DNA of 64,000 nucleotides, taken from NCBI RefSeq assembly GCF_039539005.1, contig NZ_BAABCP010000001.1, forward strand, positions 2,170,001-2,234,000. The letters are read 5' to 3'. This document shows, piece after piece, positions 35,727-44,314 of this stretch. The notes under the pieces are model-generated. The model saw only the letters and a list, made by a program, of their open reading frames with translations. It was not told the origin of the DNA and did not search any database. The position numbers and the translations under genes were made by a program. Source of the DNA: Microbacterium soli (lineage in GTDB: Bacteria; Actinomycetota; Actinomycetes; Actinomycetales; Microbacteriaceae). Position 1 is the stretch's first letter, and each line of letters starts with the position of its first letter.

Positions 35727-37409
35727 TCAGCCCTTGCGGTGCTCCCGGTAGTACGCCAGCAGTGCCTGGGTGGATGCGTCCTGCGCGGCCAGCGCAGCCG
35801 CGTCGCCCTCGATGGCGGGAGCGATCTGCAGCGCCAGCTGCTTGCCGAGCTCCACGCCCCACTGGTCGAAGGAGTTGATGCCCCAGATCACACCCTGCGT
35901 GAAGGTGATGTGCTCGTACAGGGCGATCAGCTGACCGAGCACCGACGGGGTCAGCGACGGTGCGAAGATCGACGTGGTGGGGCGGTTGCCGCTGAACGTG
36001 CGCGCGGCGACGAGGGGACCCGTGGTGCCCTCGGCCTCGACCTCCTCGGCCGTCTTGCCGAAGGCGAGCGCCCTGGTCTGGGCGAGGAAGTTCGCCAGGA
36101 ACAGCCCGTGCACGTCGCGGCCGCCGTCCTGCAGGGGGTAGGCGGGGTTGACGAAGGCGATGAAGTCGGCGGGGATCAGGCGGGTGCCCTGGTGGATCAG
36201 CTGGTAGAACGCGTGCTGGCCGTTGGTACCGGGCTCGCCCCAGAACACCTCGCCGGTGCTCGTGGTGACCGGCGAGCCGTCCCACCGCACCGACTTGCCG
36301 TTGGACTCCATGGTCAGCTGCTGCAGGTATGCGGCGAAGCGGCTCAGCTGCTGCGCGTAGGGCAGCACGGCGTGCGACTGCGCGCCCAGGAAGTTCGAGT
36401 ACCAGACGTTCAGGAGCCCCATCAGCACGGGCACGTTCTGCGCGAGGGGAGTGGTGCGCACATGCTCGTCGACGGCGTGGAAGCCCGAAAGCAGCTCGCG
36501 GAACCGCTCCGGGCCGAAGACCACGGCCAGCGACAGGCCGATCGCCGAGTCGACCGAGTAGCGGCCACCGACCCAGTCCCAGAAGCCGAAGGCGTTGGAG
36601 GGGTCGATGCCGAAGGCCGCCACCTTGTCGAGCGCGGTGGAGACGGCCACGAAATGGTGCGCGACGGCATCCGTCCGGCTCTGCTCGTCGTCGCCGATGG
36701 CGCCGGATGCCGCGAGGCCCGCCCACATCCAGTCACGGGCCAGGCGCGCATTGGTGAGCGTCTCCAGCGTCGTGAAGGTCTTGGACGCGACGATGAACAG
36801 CGTGGTCTCGGGATCGAGATCCGCGGTCTTCTGCGCGAGGTCGGTGGGGTCGATGTTCGACACGAACCGGGCCTGGATCCCGGCATCCGCGTAGGGCTTG
36901 AGCGCCTCATACACCATGACGGGCCCGAGGTCCGAGCCGCCGATGCCGATGTTCACGACGTGCGTGACCTTCTTGCCCGTCACTCCCAGCCAGCCTCCCG
37001 AGCGCACCCGGTCGGCGAAGGCGGACAGCGCGTCGAGCACGGACTGCACGTCGGCGTCGACATCCTGGCCGTCCACGACCAGGGCGGGGGAGGCGCCGGC
37101 GGGGCGGCGCAGGGCGGTGTGCAGCACCGCGCGGTCCTCGGTGGTGTTGATGTGGGCGCCGGACAGCATCGCCGCGAAGCGCTCGGCCACGCCGGTCTGC
37201 TCGGCCAGACGCACGAGGGATGCGAGGATCTCGTCGGTGACGAGGTTCTTCGACAGGTCCACATGCAGGTCCGCCAGCGGGAGGCTCAGGCGCCGCACTC
37301 GGTCGGGATCGGTCGCGAACCAGTCGCGCAGATCGGGGGAGAAGCCCTCGCTCGCGGCGGTGAGCTCTGCCCAGGCAGGGGTGGTGGTCGCATCGATCGG
37401 AGCGGTCAT
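35727..37409 (-). CDS. pgi: Glucose-6-phosphate isomerase
   Basis: A 560-residue glycolytic enzyme interconverting glucose-6-phosphate and fructose-6-phosphate. The signatures [17 protein letters not shown] and [15 protein letters not shown] are intact, as are [13 protein letters not shown] and the sugar-phosphate loop [13 protein letters not shown]. The ATG at 37409 is preferred: the protein begins as usual for the family ([11 protein letters not shown]) and TAACGT lies seven bases upstream, giving a leaderless start. Confidence 0.95.
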   Translation of the reverse strand: MTAPIDATTTPAWAELTAASEGFSPDLRDWFATDPDRVRRLSLPLADLHVDLSKNLVTDEILASLVRLAEQTGVAERFAAMLSGAHINTTEDRAVLHTALRRPAGASPALVVDGQDVDADVQSVLDALSAFADRVRSGGWLGVTGKKVTHVVNIGIGGSDLGPVMVYEALKPYADAGIQARFVSNIDPTDLAQKTADLDPETTLFIVASKTFTTLETLTNARLARDWMWAGLAASGAIGDDEQSRTDAVAHHFVAVSTALDKVAAFGIDPSNAFGFWDWVGGRYSVDSAIGLSLAVVFGPERFRELLSGFHAVDEHVRTTPLAQNVPVLMGLLNVWYSNFLGAQSHAVLPYAQQLSRFAAYLQQLTMESNGKSVRWDGSPVTTSTGEVFWGEPGTNGQHAFYQLIHQGTRLIPADFIAFVNPAYPLQDGGRDVHGLFLANFLAQTRALAFGKTAEEVEAEGTTGPLVAARTFSGNRPTTSIFAPSLTPSVLGQLIALYEHITFTQGVIWGINSFDQWGVELGKQLALQIAPAIEGDAAALAAQDASTQALLAYYREHRKG

Positions 37410-37611
37410 GACAGCTACGTTAGTGCCAGTGGGAGCACTCGGACGCGAGATTGCCGGCCGGCTCGCCCAGGGCTCCCTCACAGGATCGCGGACCAGCATC
37501 CCGGCGGGCCGGTGAAGGCGCCGGGAGACGGGGTCGCGCGGGCCCTGCGCACGGTAGCGTTGACGCTGAGCGACGTCGTGCGGTGACGCCGAACGTGATC
37601 CAGGAGGAACA

Positions 37612-38541
37612 GTGAAGACAGTCCCGTTCGCAGGCGCGGCCGCCCCTGCCGTCATCGCGGGGATGATGCGCATCCCCGACAAGACCGATGCCGAGGTCCG
37701 AGAGCTGTACGACACCGCGCGCGCGGCGGGCATCGACTTCTTCGACCACGCCGACATCTACGGCGGCGCCATGCACGTGTGCGAGGACCGCTTCGCGTCG
37801 GCGCTGCAGCTGACGCCCTCCGAGCGCGACGAGATCACCCTGCAGACCAAGTGCGGTATCGTGCCGGCCGAGCAGATGTTCGACTTCTCCTACGAGCACA
37901 TCATCACTCAGGTCGAGGGGTCGCTGAAGGCCCTGCGGACCGACCGCATCGACGTGCTGCTGCTGCACCGCCCGGACGCGCTCGTGGAGCCCGAGGAGGT
38001 CGCCCGCGCCTTCGACGAGCTGGAGTCCTCCGGCAAGGTGCGCGCCTTCGGCGTCTCCAATCACACGCCCCGTCAGATCGACCTGCTGCGCACGGCGGTG
38101 CGTCAGCCGCTGGTGGCCGACCAGCTGCAGCTGTCCATCACGCACTCGCCGATCATCGCGCAGGGGGTGGCGGCGAACATGTCCGGCGAGGACCAGAGCA
38201 TCGTCCGCGATGGGGGCGGGATCGTCGAGTACTGCCGCATCAACGGCATCACCATCCAGGCATGGTCGCCGTTCCAGGCCGGGTTCTTCGACGGCGTGTT
38301 CCTCGGCAGTCCGAAGCACGCCGAGCTGAACGCCGTGATCGACCGGCTGGCGGCGAAGCACTCCGTGGAGCCGATCGCCATCGCGACCGCCTGGATCACC
38401 CGCCACCCGGCGCACATGCAGGTCGTGCTGGGCACCACCACCCCGCAGCGGGTGACGGATGCCGCCGCCGGCGCCGACGTCGAACTCAGCCGCGCCGAGT
38501 GGTACGAGCTGTTCCGCGCGGCCGGGCACCTCCTTCCCTGA
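37612..38541 (+). CDS. Aldo/keto reductase (YdhF-like)
   Basis: A 309-residue TIM-barrel NADPH oxidoreductase. The catalytic Asp/Tyr segment [10 protein letters not shown], the lysine in LQTKCGI and the histidine in LLLHRPDAL are present, and the cofactor segment ends [12 protein letters not shown] strong AGGAGGA site precedes the GTG start. The physiological carbonyl substrate is unknown. The sulfurtransferase gene follows 14 bases later on the same strand. Confidence 0.9.
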   Translation: MKTVPFAGAAAPAVIAGMMRIPDKTDAEVRELYDTARAAGIDFFDHADIYGGAMHVCEDRFASALQLTPSERDEITLQTKCGIVPAEQMFDFSYEHIITQVEGSLKALRTDRIDVLLLHRPDALVEPEEVARAFDELESSGKVRAFGVSNHTPRQIDLLRTAVRQPLVADQLQLSITHSPIIAQGVAANMSGEDQSIVRDGGGIVEYCRINGITIQAWSPFQAGFFDGVFLGSPKHAELNAVIDRLAAKHSVEPIAIATAWITRHPAHMQVVLGTTTPQRVTDAAAGADVELSRAEWYELFRAAGHLLP

Positions 38542-38555
38542 GATCGGAGCCCGCC

Positions 38556-39392
38556 ATGACCGCACGCGATCCGCTCATCGACGTCGTCGAGCTCCAGGAG
38601 CGGCTGAACGACGTGCACGTGCTCGACGCGCGCTGGCGACTCGGCCACGACGACGGGCACGAACGGTATCTGGCCGGACACATCCCCGGGGCCGTGTTCG
38701 TCGACGTCGACCGGGAGCTGTCCCGCCACGGCCGGCCGGCCGAGGGACGGCATCCGCTTCCGGATGACGCGGCGCTCGCCGAAGCCGCGCGACGCTGGGG
38801 CATCCGCGCCGGACGGACCGTCGTCGTCTACGACGATGCGCGCATGCTGCCCGCGTCCCGCGCCTGGTGGGCGCTGCGGCGGGCGGGGCTCGCCGACGTC
38901 CGGGTGCTGGACGGGGGCTGGCGGGCCTGGCTGGCAGCCGACGGCCCGATCGAGACCGGTCAGGTGCGCGTCGCGGAGGGCGACGCGGTGCTCGGCTCTC
39001 CGGGATCGTCCGGCACCGTCGACACCGCCGGCGCGGCGGCCTGGCCGCGGACCGGCGTGCTGCTGGATGCCCGCGCACCGGAACGCTATCGCGGGGAGAC
39101 CGAGCCGGTCGATCCGATCCCCGGCCACATCCCCGGCGCGATGAACCTGCCCATCGGCCGGATGCTCACGGCCGACGGGCGGTTCCGACCCGCGTCCGAG
39201 ATCTCGGCCGCCTTCGATGAGGTCGGCGCCGACGGCAGCATGCCGATCGCGGCATACTGCGGGTCGGGGATCACCGCGGCCCAGCTGGCCCTGGCCGGCG
39301 CCGTCATCGGCCGGGACGTGACGGTGTACCCGGGATCGTGGAGCGCCTGGTCGAACACGCCGGGCCTGCCGATCGCCACGGGTGAGGGATGA
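38556..39392 (+). CDS. Sulfurtransferase with two rhodanese domains
   Basis: A 278-residue tandem rhodanese protein. The N-terminal inactive domain covers about residues 5-135 (LDARWRLGHDDGHERYLAGHIPGAVFVD) and the catalytic domain 150-275, with the persulfide-forming cysteine in YCGSGITA. The CGSG-type loop is closer to 3-mercaptopyruvate sulfurtransferases than to classical thiosulfate sulfurtransferases. It follows the aldo/keto reductase gene closely, perhaps in one transcript. Confidence 0.9.
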   Translation: MTARDPLIDVVELQERLNDVHVLDARWRLGHDDGHERYLAGHIPGAVFVDVDRELSRHGRPAEGRHPLPDDAALAEAARRWGIRAGRTVVVYDDARMLPASRAWWALRRAGLADVRVLDGGWRAWLAADGPIETGQVRVAEGDAVLGSPGSSGTVDTAGAAAWPRTGVLLDARAPERYRGETEPVDPIPGHIPGAMNLPIGRMLTADGRFRPASEISAAFDEVGADGSMPIAAYCGSGITAAQLALAGAVIGRDVTVYPGSWSAWSNTPGLPIATGEG

Positions 39393-39433
39393 CCGGGTGT
39401 CACAACGAGGCGCGGTTCGTCTAATCTGAGAGC

Positions 39434-39805
39434 ATGGCGGTGCTGATCTGGCTGATGGTCATGGCGCTGATGGTGTTCGCGCTCGTGGACATCATCCGTC
39501 GTGACGATGCGCAGGTGAAGTACATGCCGAAGTTCGTCTGGCTGCTGCTGGTGATCCTGCTGCCGTTCATCGGCAGTGTGCTGTGGTTCGGGATCGGGCG
39601 CGAGTACCCCGAGGGTGGGGCGCGGTTCGAGCGCCCCGTGCGGTGGACGAGGACGGCTCCGCCGGTCGTGCCCTCCGTTCCGGTCGACACCCGCACGACG
39701 GAGGAGCAGATCGCCGACCTCGACCGGGAGATCCAGGAGTGGCGGTTGCGTGAGGAGATCGCCAAGCGCAAGCGTGAGCGCGGCGAGTCAGCGGGCGGCG
39801 ACTGA
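39434..39805 (+). CDS. PLDc_N-domain small membrane protein
   Basis: A 123-residue protein with two transmembrane helices (residues 2-20 and 34-54) around KYMPKFVWLLLVILLPFIGSVLWFGIGRE, the phospholipase D-nuclease N-terminal (PLDc_N) motif. The charged C-terminal tail (ADLDREIQEWRLREEIAKRKRE) looks like a cytosolic coiled coil. TAATCT ends six bases before the ATG, so the mRNA is probably leaderless. Function unknown; the 3' end overlaps the convergent epimerase gene. Confidence 0.85.
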   Translation: MAVLIWLMVMALMVFALVDIIRRDDAQVKYMPKFVWLLLVILLPFIGSVLWFGIGREYPEGGARFERPVRWTRTAPPVVPSVPVDTRTTEEQIADLDREIQEWRLREEIAKRKRERGESAGGD

Positions 39806-40768
39806 GCGCAGCGACGCCCGCACGGCCTCATCCAGATCGGGGTGCTGGAAGACGTACCCCGCCTCGACGAGTCTGGCCGGCAGCACCCATCGGCTCTTGA
39901 GGATCAGCTCGGTCTCGGTGCGGATGCCCATGGCGCCGATCTCCAGCATCCATCGCGGCTGCGGCGGGCCGAAGCGCACGCCGAGAGCGCGGCGCACGGA
40001 TGCCATGAACGCGACGTTGTCGACGGGGTTCGGCGCGGACGCGTTCACCGCGCCGTCGAGCTCGGGGTGCTGCTCGAGGAAGTCGATGATGCCGACCACG
40101 TCGTCGATGTGGATCCAGCTGAAGCGCTGGCGTCCGCCTCGCGCCCCCGGCAGATGCGCGGTGCCCGCCGCGCGCCGGGCCCTCGTGACTGGCCATCGGC
40201 CGTCGAGCTGCGTGCCGCCGAGCCCCAGTCGGGCGAGCCTGCGCAGCGGACCCAGCACGCCGCCGTCCCCCAGCACGATGGCGGTGCGCAGCGCCACGCG
40301 CCGCGTGGCGGGCAGCTCCTCGGCGAATAGCGCGTGCTCCCAGGCCCTGGCCACGTCCACGGAGAAACCGGTGCCCAGTTCGCCCTCGGCCTCGGTCATG
40401 GGACGGTCCTCGGCGTGGCGGTAGATCGTCGCCGTCGAGGAGTTGATCCACAGCGGGGGAGGCGCGGTGGCCCGAGCGATCGCACCGCTCAACGCGGCGG
40501 TGGTGTCCAGCCGGGAGTTGAGGATCTCCGCGCGGTTCGCCGGTGTGTACCGGCAGCTCACGCTCCGACCGGCCAGCCCGATCACCAGGGCTGCACCGTC
40601 GACGGCGGCGTCGATGCCGCGCTGATCCGACCAGGTGAGATCGGCACCGGAGCGGGAGACCGTGACGAGCTCGCGCCCCCGCGCACGATAGGCGTCCTGC
40701 AGGTGCCGCCCGACGAACCCCGTCGAACCGCCGAGCACGACCCGGCCCGGCTGCGCCGCCTCGGTCAT
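39788..40768 (-). CDS. TIGR01777-family NAD-dependent epimerase-like protein
   Basis: A 326-residue atypical SDR. GGSTGFVGRHL is the nucleotide loop, LAGRSVSCRYTP and SWIHIDDVVGIIDF are family signatures, and a DUF1731 C-terminal region ends HPDLDEAVRASL. Relatives such as E. coli YfcH have no established substrate. Its ATG overlaps the stop of the DUF4166 gene as ATGA, so the two are coupled. Confidence 0.88.
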   Translation of the reverse strand: MTEAAQPGRVVLGGSTGFVGRHLQDAYRARGRELVTVSRSGADLTWSDQRGIDAAVDGAALVIGLAGRSVSCRYTPANRAEILNSRLDTTAALSGAIARATAPPPLWINSSTATIYRHAEDRPMTEAEGELGTGFSVDVARAWEHALFAEELPATRRVALRTAIVLGDGGVLGPLRRLARLGLGGTQLDGRWPVTRARRAAGTAHLPGARGGRQRFSWIHIDDVVGIIDFLEQHPELDGAVNASAPNPVDNVAFMASVRRALGVRFGPPQPRWMLEIGAMGIRTETELILKSRWVLPARLVEAGYVFQHPDLDEAVRASLRSVAAR

Positions 40769-41385
40769 CGCACGTCCTCCTCGATGCGGTACGTGAAGGT
40801 GCCCTCGTACTCGTACAGTCTGCCGAGGAGCGGCATGTCGACGGTCAGTGCGACGCGTTGGCGGCCGGCGGGCTTCTCGGCGCTCTCCCGCAGCCGCACG
40901 ATCGGGGCGATGAACCACGGGAGCGTCACGCGCATCCAGCCGAGCCGGATGCCCACGGCCGAGCTGCGCAGCGTGAGCGCGCCGCCGTCCGTGGACGCCT
41001 CGAACGAGACGGCCAGCGTGGTGGGCTCACCCAGCTGATCCAGCACTCGCCCGCGCGGACGGGCGCTCACGGCGTCCTTCATGGTCCAGTCGCCGTCAGG
41101 CAGGTGCAGGATGCGCACCCCCACGGCCTTGCCCGCCACCGTGCGGTTGTACACGGTGAAGGGGACGTCGTGATGCCAGCCGGCGTGCACGACGCCGTGC
41201 CTCTGCAGCATCCGCAGCAGTGGCCACAGCCAGCGGCGCGGGGTGCCCACGCGCTCGAACACCCCTTCGCCGACGCCGATCCTGCCGCGGGGGATCGCGG
41301 AGAAGTACGTGCGCAGTGACGGATGCAGCTGCGCACGATGCTCGCCCAGTGCCCGCAGATACGGGGACTGCGGCACGTGTTCCAT
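40765..41385 (-). CDS. DUF4166-domain protein
   Basis: A 206-residue protein of the DUF4166 family, often found beside TIGR01777 epimerases or cell-envelope genes. The recognisable segment is FTVYNRTVAGKAVGVRILHLP; no catalytic motif or membrane segment is clear. TAACCT lies six bases before the ATG, indicating a leaderless transcript that continues into the epimerase gene. Confidence 0.8.
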   Translation of the reverse strand: MEHVPQSPYLRALGEHRAQLHPSLRTYFSAIPRGRIGVGEGVFERVGTPRRWLWPLLRMLQRHGVVHAGWHHDVPFTVYNRTVAGKAVGVRILHLPDGDWTMKDAVSARPRGRVLDQLGEPTTLAVSFEASTDGGALTLRSSAVGIRLGWMRVTLPWFIAPIVRLRESAEKPAGRQRVALTVDMPLLGRLYEYEGTFTYRIEEDVR

Positions 41386-41414
41386 GCTTCGAGGTTAGCG
41401 TCAGGCCGACGGGG

Positions 41415-42317
41415 TCAGCGCTCACGCAGACGGACGAGCCGCTCGTGGCCGCTCTCCGAGAGCTCGGCGATGTCCTCCCGGGAGCGCAGGAAGTCGTTGA
41501 AGGACCGGAATCCGAGCGCTTTCTCGCTGAAAGACGGGTCCATGCGGCGCATCTGCGTCTTCACCGCCGAGGCGTGCAGCCACTCATCGGCATCCGACTT
41601 GTCGTGCCCGAGCTGCAGCGCCCGCTCCAGCAGGAGCGTGGCCTCGCCCTGCTCGTCGGCCTTGGCCGCGGCCTTGGCCTTGCGCGTGGCGGCGGGCTTC
41701 TGGGAGGCCCGGCTCTTGCCGTCCTTCTCCGCGCCGACGGCCTCCTTCTGCGGACGCTGCACACCCGGCAGCGAGTCGTAGCTGGCGAACTCGTCGCATG
41801 CGGCGGCCAGCGACTTCGCGGTGGACCCGGCCACACCGACGCCGATGACGTAGCGTCCCAGCCGCTTGCAGCGCTGTGCGAGCGGCACGTAGTCGCTGTC
41901 CCCGGCCACGACGACGACATGTGTGAGGTCGGGCAGGCGGAACATGTCCTCGACGGCGTCCACGGCCAATCGGATGTCGGCGCCGTTCTTCGCGTACGCC
42001 GCAGCGGGGAACAGCTGCACGAGATCGACGGCGCGCGCCACGAGCTGCGAGCGGTACTCGGCGTTGACCGGCGAGGACCAGTCGGCATAGGCACGCGTGA
42101 GCACGAGGGTGCCGTACGAGGAGGCGTAGTCGATGATCGCGCCGACTTCGATCATCGCCTGCTTCAACCGCTCGGCGACCTCCTTGTCATGCGGGTCCTC
42201 CGCGATCCGCTGACGGTCCTTGCCGTAGGCGTTACGACCGTGCACACGGTCGTACCAGGACAGGACGACGTTGTCGAAGTCGAGGTAGACCGCGACGCGT
42301 CCGGTGCTGTCGGCCAT
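41415..42317 (-). CDS. NYN-domain protein with OST-HTH/LOTUS tail
   Basis: A 300-residue protein. Residues 1-165 form a PIN-like NYN (LabA/DUF88) nuclease fold with acidic residues in VYLDFDNV, GADIRLAVDA and VAGDSDYVPL. A lysine/alanine-rich linker (about 180-220) connects to an OST-HTH/LOTUS domain ending FRSFNDFLRSREDIAEL. RNA cleavage or binding is the expected role. The ATG at 42317 has GGAGGAG eight bases upstream. It follows the Gfo/Idh/MocA gene with only two bases between. Confidence 0.9.
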   Translation of the reverse strand: MADSTGRVAVYLDFDNVVLSWYDRVHGRNAYGKDRQRIAEDPHDKEVAERLKQAMIEVGAIIDYASSYGTLVLTRAYADWSSPVNAEYRSQLVARAVDLVQLFPAAAYAKNGADIRLAVDAVEDMFRLPDLTHVVVVAGDSDYVPLAQRCKRLGRYVIGVGVAGSTAKSLAAACDEFASYDSLPGVQRPQKEAVGAEKDGKSRASQKPAATRKAKAAAKADEQGEATLLLERALQLGHDKSDADEWLHASAVKTQMRRMDPSFSEKALGFRSFNDFLRSREDIAELSESGHERLVRLRER

Positions 42318-42319
42318 GT

Positions 42320-43309
42320 TCAACGCTCCTCCGGGTAGACGACGCCGACCTGACGGCGGATCTCATCGAGCGTTCCCATGATGGCGACGGACTCGGCGAT
42401 CGGCAGTGCCAGCCCGCCTCCTGCCGGGTCGCCCCGGGTGACGGCGGCTTCGGCGGCGAGGGCCTGGTACTGCATGCCGCGGCCCTCGACCTGCGACCGG
42501 TACTCCTCCAGGACCGTGCCGTCCGAGGCGATGACGCGGAAGGACGTCGGCGTGTACCAGACCCGGTCGAGCTCGATCCTCGCCTCCGTGCCGATCACGG
42601 CCGCCGTGTTGGGGCCTGCCACGCGCGAGGAGGACAGACTCGTGGAGATCGCGCCGCCGGAGTGGGTCATGATCGTCGCGACCTCGGCATCCGCTCCTGT
42701 CTCGATGAGGCGGGCGGTCGCCGTGATCGTGGTCGGCTCGCCCAGCACGTCCCACATGAACGAGATCGGGTAGACCCCGAGGTCCAGCAGTGCGCCGCCG
42801 CCGAGCTCGATGGCGTTGAGCCGGTGCGCGGGGTCGGCGGAGATCCGCTGGGTGTGATCGGCGGTCACCGCGCGGATCTCCCCGAGCGTGCCGGCGGCGA
42901 TGATCTCGCGCAGCCGCACCATGTGCGGCAGATACCTCGTCCACATCGCCTCCATGGCGAGCAGGCCCCTCTCCGCGGCGAGGTGCTGCAGATCCTCCGC
43001 CTGGGCGCGGTTGATCGTGAACGCCTTCTCGACGAGGACGTGCTTGCCGTGCTCCAGAGCCAGGCGCGCGTTCGCGTGGTGCATCGGGTGGGGTGTGGCG
43101 ACGTAGACGATGTCGATGTCAGGGTCGGAGACCAGCGCCTCATACGAGGAGTGGACCCTGGAGATGTCGAACCGGGCGGCGAACGCGGCGGCCGATTCCT
43201 GACTGCGCGAGCCCACCGCCACCAGGTCCAGGCCCGCAGTGCGCAGGTCGGATGCGAAGGAGGCGGCGATGCCGCCGGTGGCGAGGATTCCCCAACGAAG
43301 ACCGGTCAT
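42320..43309 (-). CDS. Gfo/Idh/MocA-family oxidoreductase
   Basis: A 329-residue NAD(P)-dependent dehydrogenase. The Rossmann domain begins LRWGILATGGIAASFASDL, the catalytic-type lysine is in HVLVEKAFTIN, and the C-terminal domain carries GGGALLDLGVYPISF. It resembles trans-1,2-dihydrobenzene-1,2-diol/glucose-fructose oxidoreductase-like members, but the sugar substrate is unknown. TACGCT lies six bases before the ATG. Confidence 0.9.
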   Translation of the reverse strand: MTGLRWGILATGGIAASFASDLRTAGLDLVAVGSRSQESAAAFAARFDISRVHSSYEALVSDPDIDIVYVATPHPMHHANARLALEHGKHVLVEKAFTINRAQAEDLQHLAAERGLLAMEAMWTRYLPHMVRLREIIAAGTLGEIRAVTADHTQRISADPAHRLNAIELGGGALLDLGVYPISFMWDVLGEPTTITATARLIETGADAEVATIMTHSGGAISTSLSSSRVAGPNTAAVIGTEARIELDRVWYTPTSFRVIASDGTVLEEYRSQVEGRGMQYQALAAEAAVTRGDPAGGGLALPIAESVAIMGTLDEIRRQVGVVYPEER

Positions 43310-43352
43310 GCTTCCAGCGTATCGGCGTGGACGGCAGGAGAGGGGCAGGGTG

Positions 43353-44297
43353 TCAGGGGACCAGGATGATCTTGCCGGAGGAGGCGCGCTGCTCGATGAG
43401 CTCGTGCGCGCGTGCCGCCTCGGACAGCGGCAGCCGGGGGCCGAGCTCGATCTGGAAGTCCCCGGCGGCGATGAGGTTGATCGCCACGCCCACCGCCTCG
43501 CGACGCCAGGCCAGCTGCTGTGGGGAGAGCGGGGTCGGGCTGCCTCCGGAGTACGCCTGGATGCCGAAGTCAGCGGCATCCGGGCCGCGGACGATCGTCG
43601 CGATGCGCGCGCGGTCGGGGACCAGCTCGAGGGAGGTGCGGATGGCCTCGTCGGTGCCCGCGCAGTCCAGCGCGACCGTGACGCCGTTCGGCGCCGCCGC
43701 GCGCACGCGGTCGGCCAGTCCGTCGCCGTACGCGACGGGCACGGCGCCCAGTGCGCGCAGACGCTCGTGTCGCGCGGGGCCGGTCGTCGCGATGACCGTG
43801 GCGCCCCACAGCACCGCGAACTGCACGGCGGCCTGCCCGACCGCTCCGGAACCGGCGTGCACGAGCAGCGTGTCCCCGCTGCGGACGCCCAGTGAGCGCA
43901 GCGACTGGTACGCCGTGCCGACGGGGATGCTCAGGGCGGCGCCCTCCGCGGCGGTCACGCCATCCAGCAGCCGGGTGACGTCCTCGACCCGGGCGGCCAG
44001 CGCCGTCGCGTACGTGCCCCGGGTGTCGCCGATGGCGACGCGCTCGCCGACCGCGAACCCGCTTACACCCTCTCCGACGGCGGTGATCGTCCCCGCGCCG
44101 TCGAAGCCGACCCGGCGGGGCTCGGTGATCGGAGGCAGCGGACGGATGCCGGCGCGCTGCTTCACATCGATGGGGTTGACCCCGGCGGCCTCGATCCGGA
44201 CGACCACCTCCCCGGGTCCTGCGACCGGGTCGGGGACCTCCACCAGGCGGAGGACGTCAGGGGCGCCGAGTTCTGAGTGGACGATCGCGCGAGCCAT
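43353..44297 (-). CDS. NADP-dependent quinone reductase-like oxidoreductase
   Basis: A 314-residue MDR protein with GroES-like N-terminus (AAGVNPIDVKQRAG, VGFDGAGTITAVGEG) and Rossmann motif HAGSGAVGQAAVQFA; the zinc ligands of alcohol dehydrogenases are absent. It ends EQRASSGKIILVP, typical of quinone oxidoreductases. TAGCCT is six bases before the ATG. The gene lies 43 bases upstream of the Gfo/Idh/MocA gene on the same strand. Confidence 0.88.
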   Translation of the reverse strand: MARAIVHSELGAPDVLRLVEVPDPVAGPGEVVVRIEAAGVNPIDVKQRAGIRPLPPITEPRRVGFDGAGTITAVGEGVSGFAVGERVAIGDTRGTYATALAARVEDVTRLLDGVTAAEGAALSIPVGTAYQSLRSLGVRSGDTLLVHAGSGAVGQAAVQFAVLWGATVIATTGPARHERLRALGAVPVAYGDGLADRVRAAAPNGVTVALDCAGTDEAIRTSLELVPDRARIATIVRGPDAADFGIQAYSGGSPTPLSPQQLAWRREAVGVAINLIAAGDFQIELGPRLPLSEAARAHELIEQRASSGKIILVP

Positions 44298-44314
44298 GGA
44301 CTCAGGCTAACCGT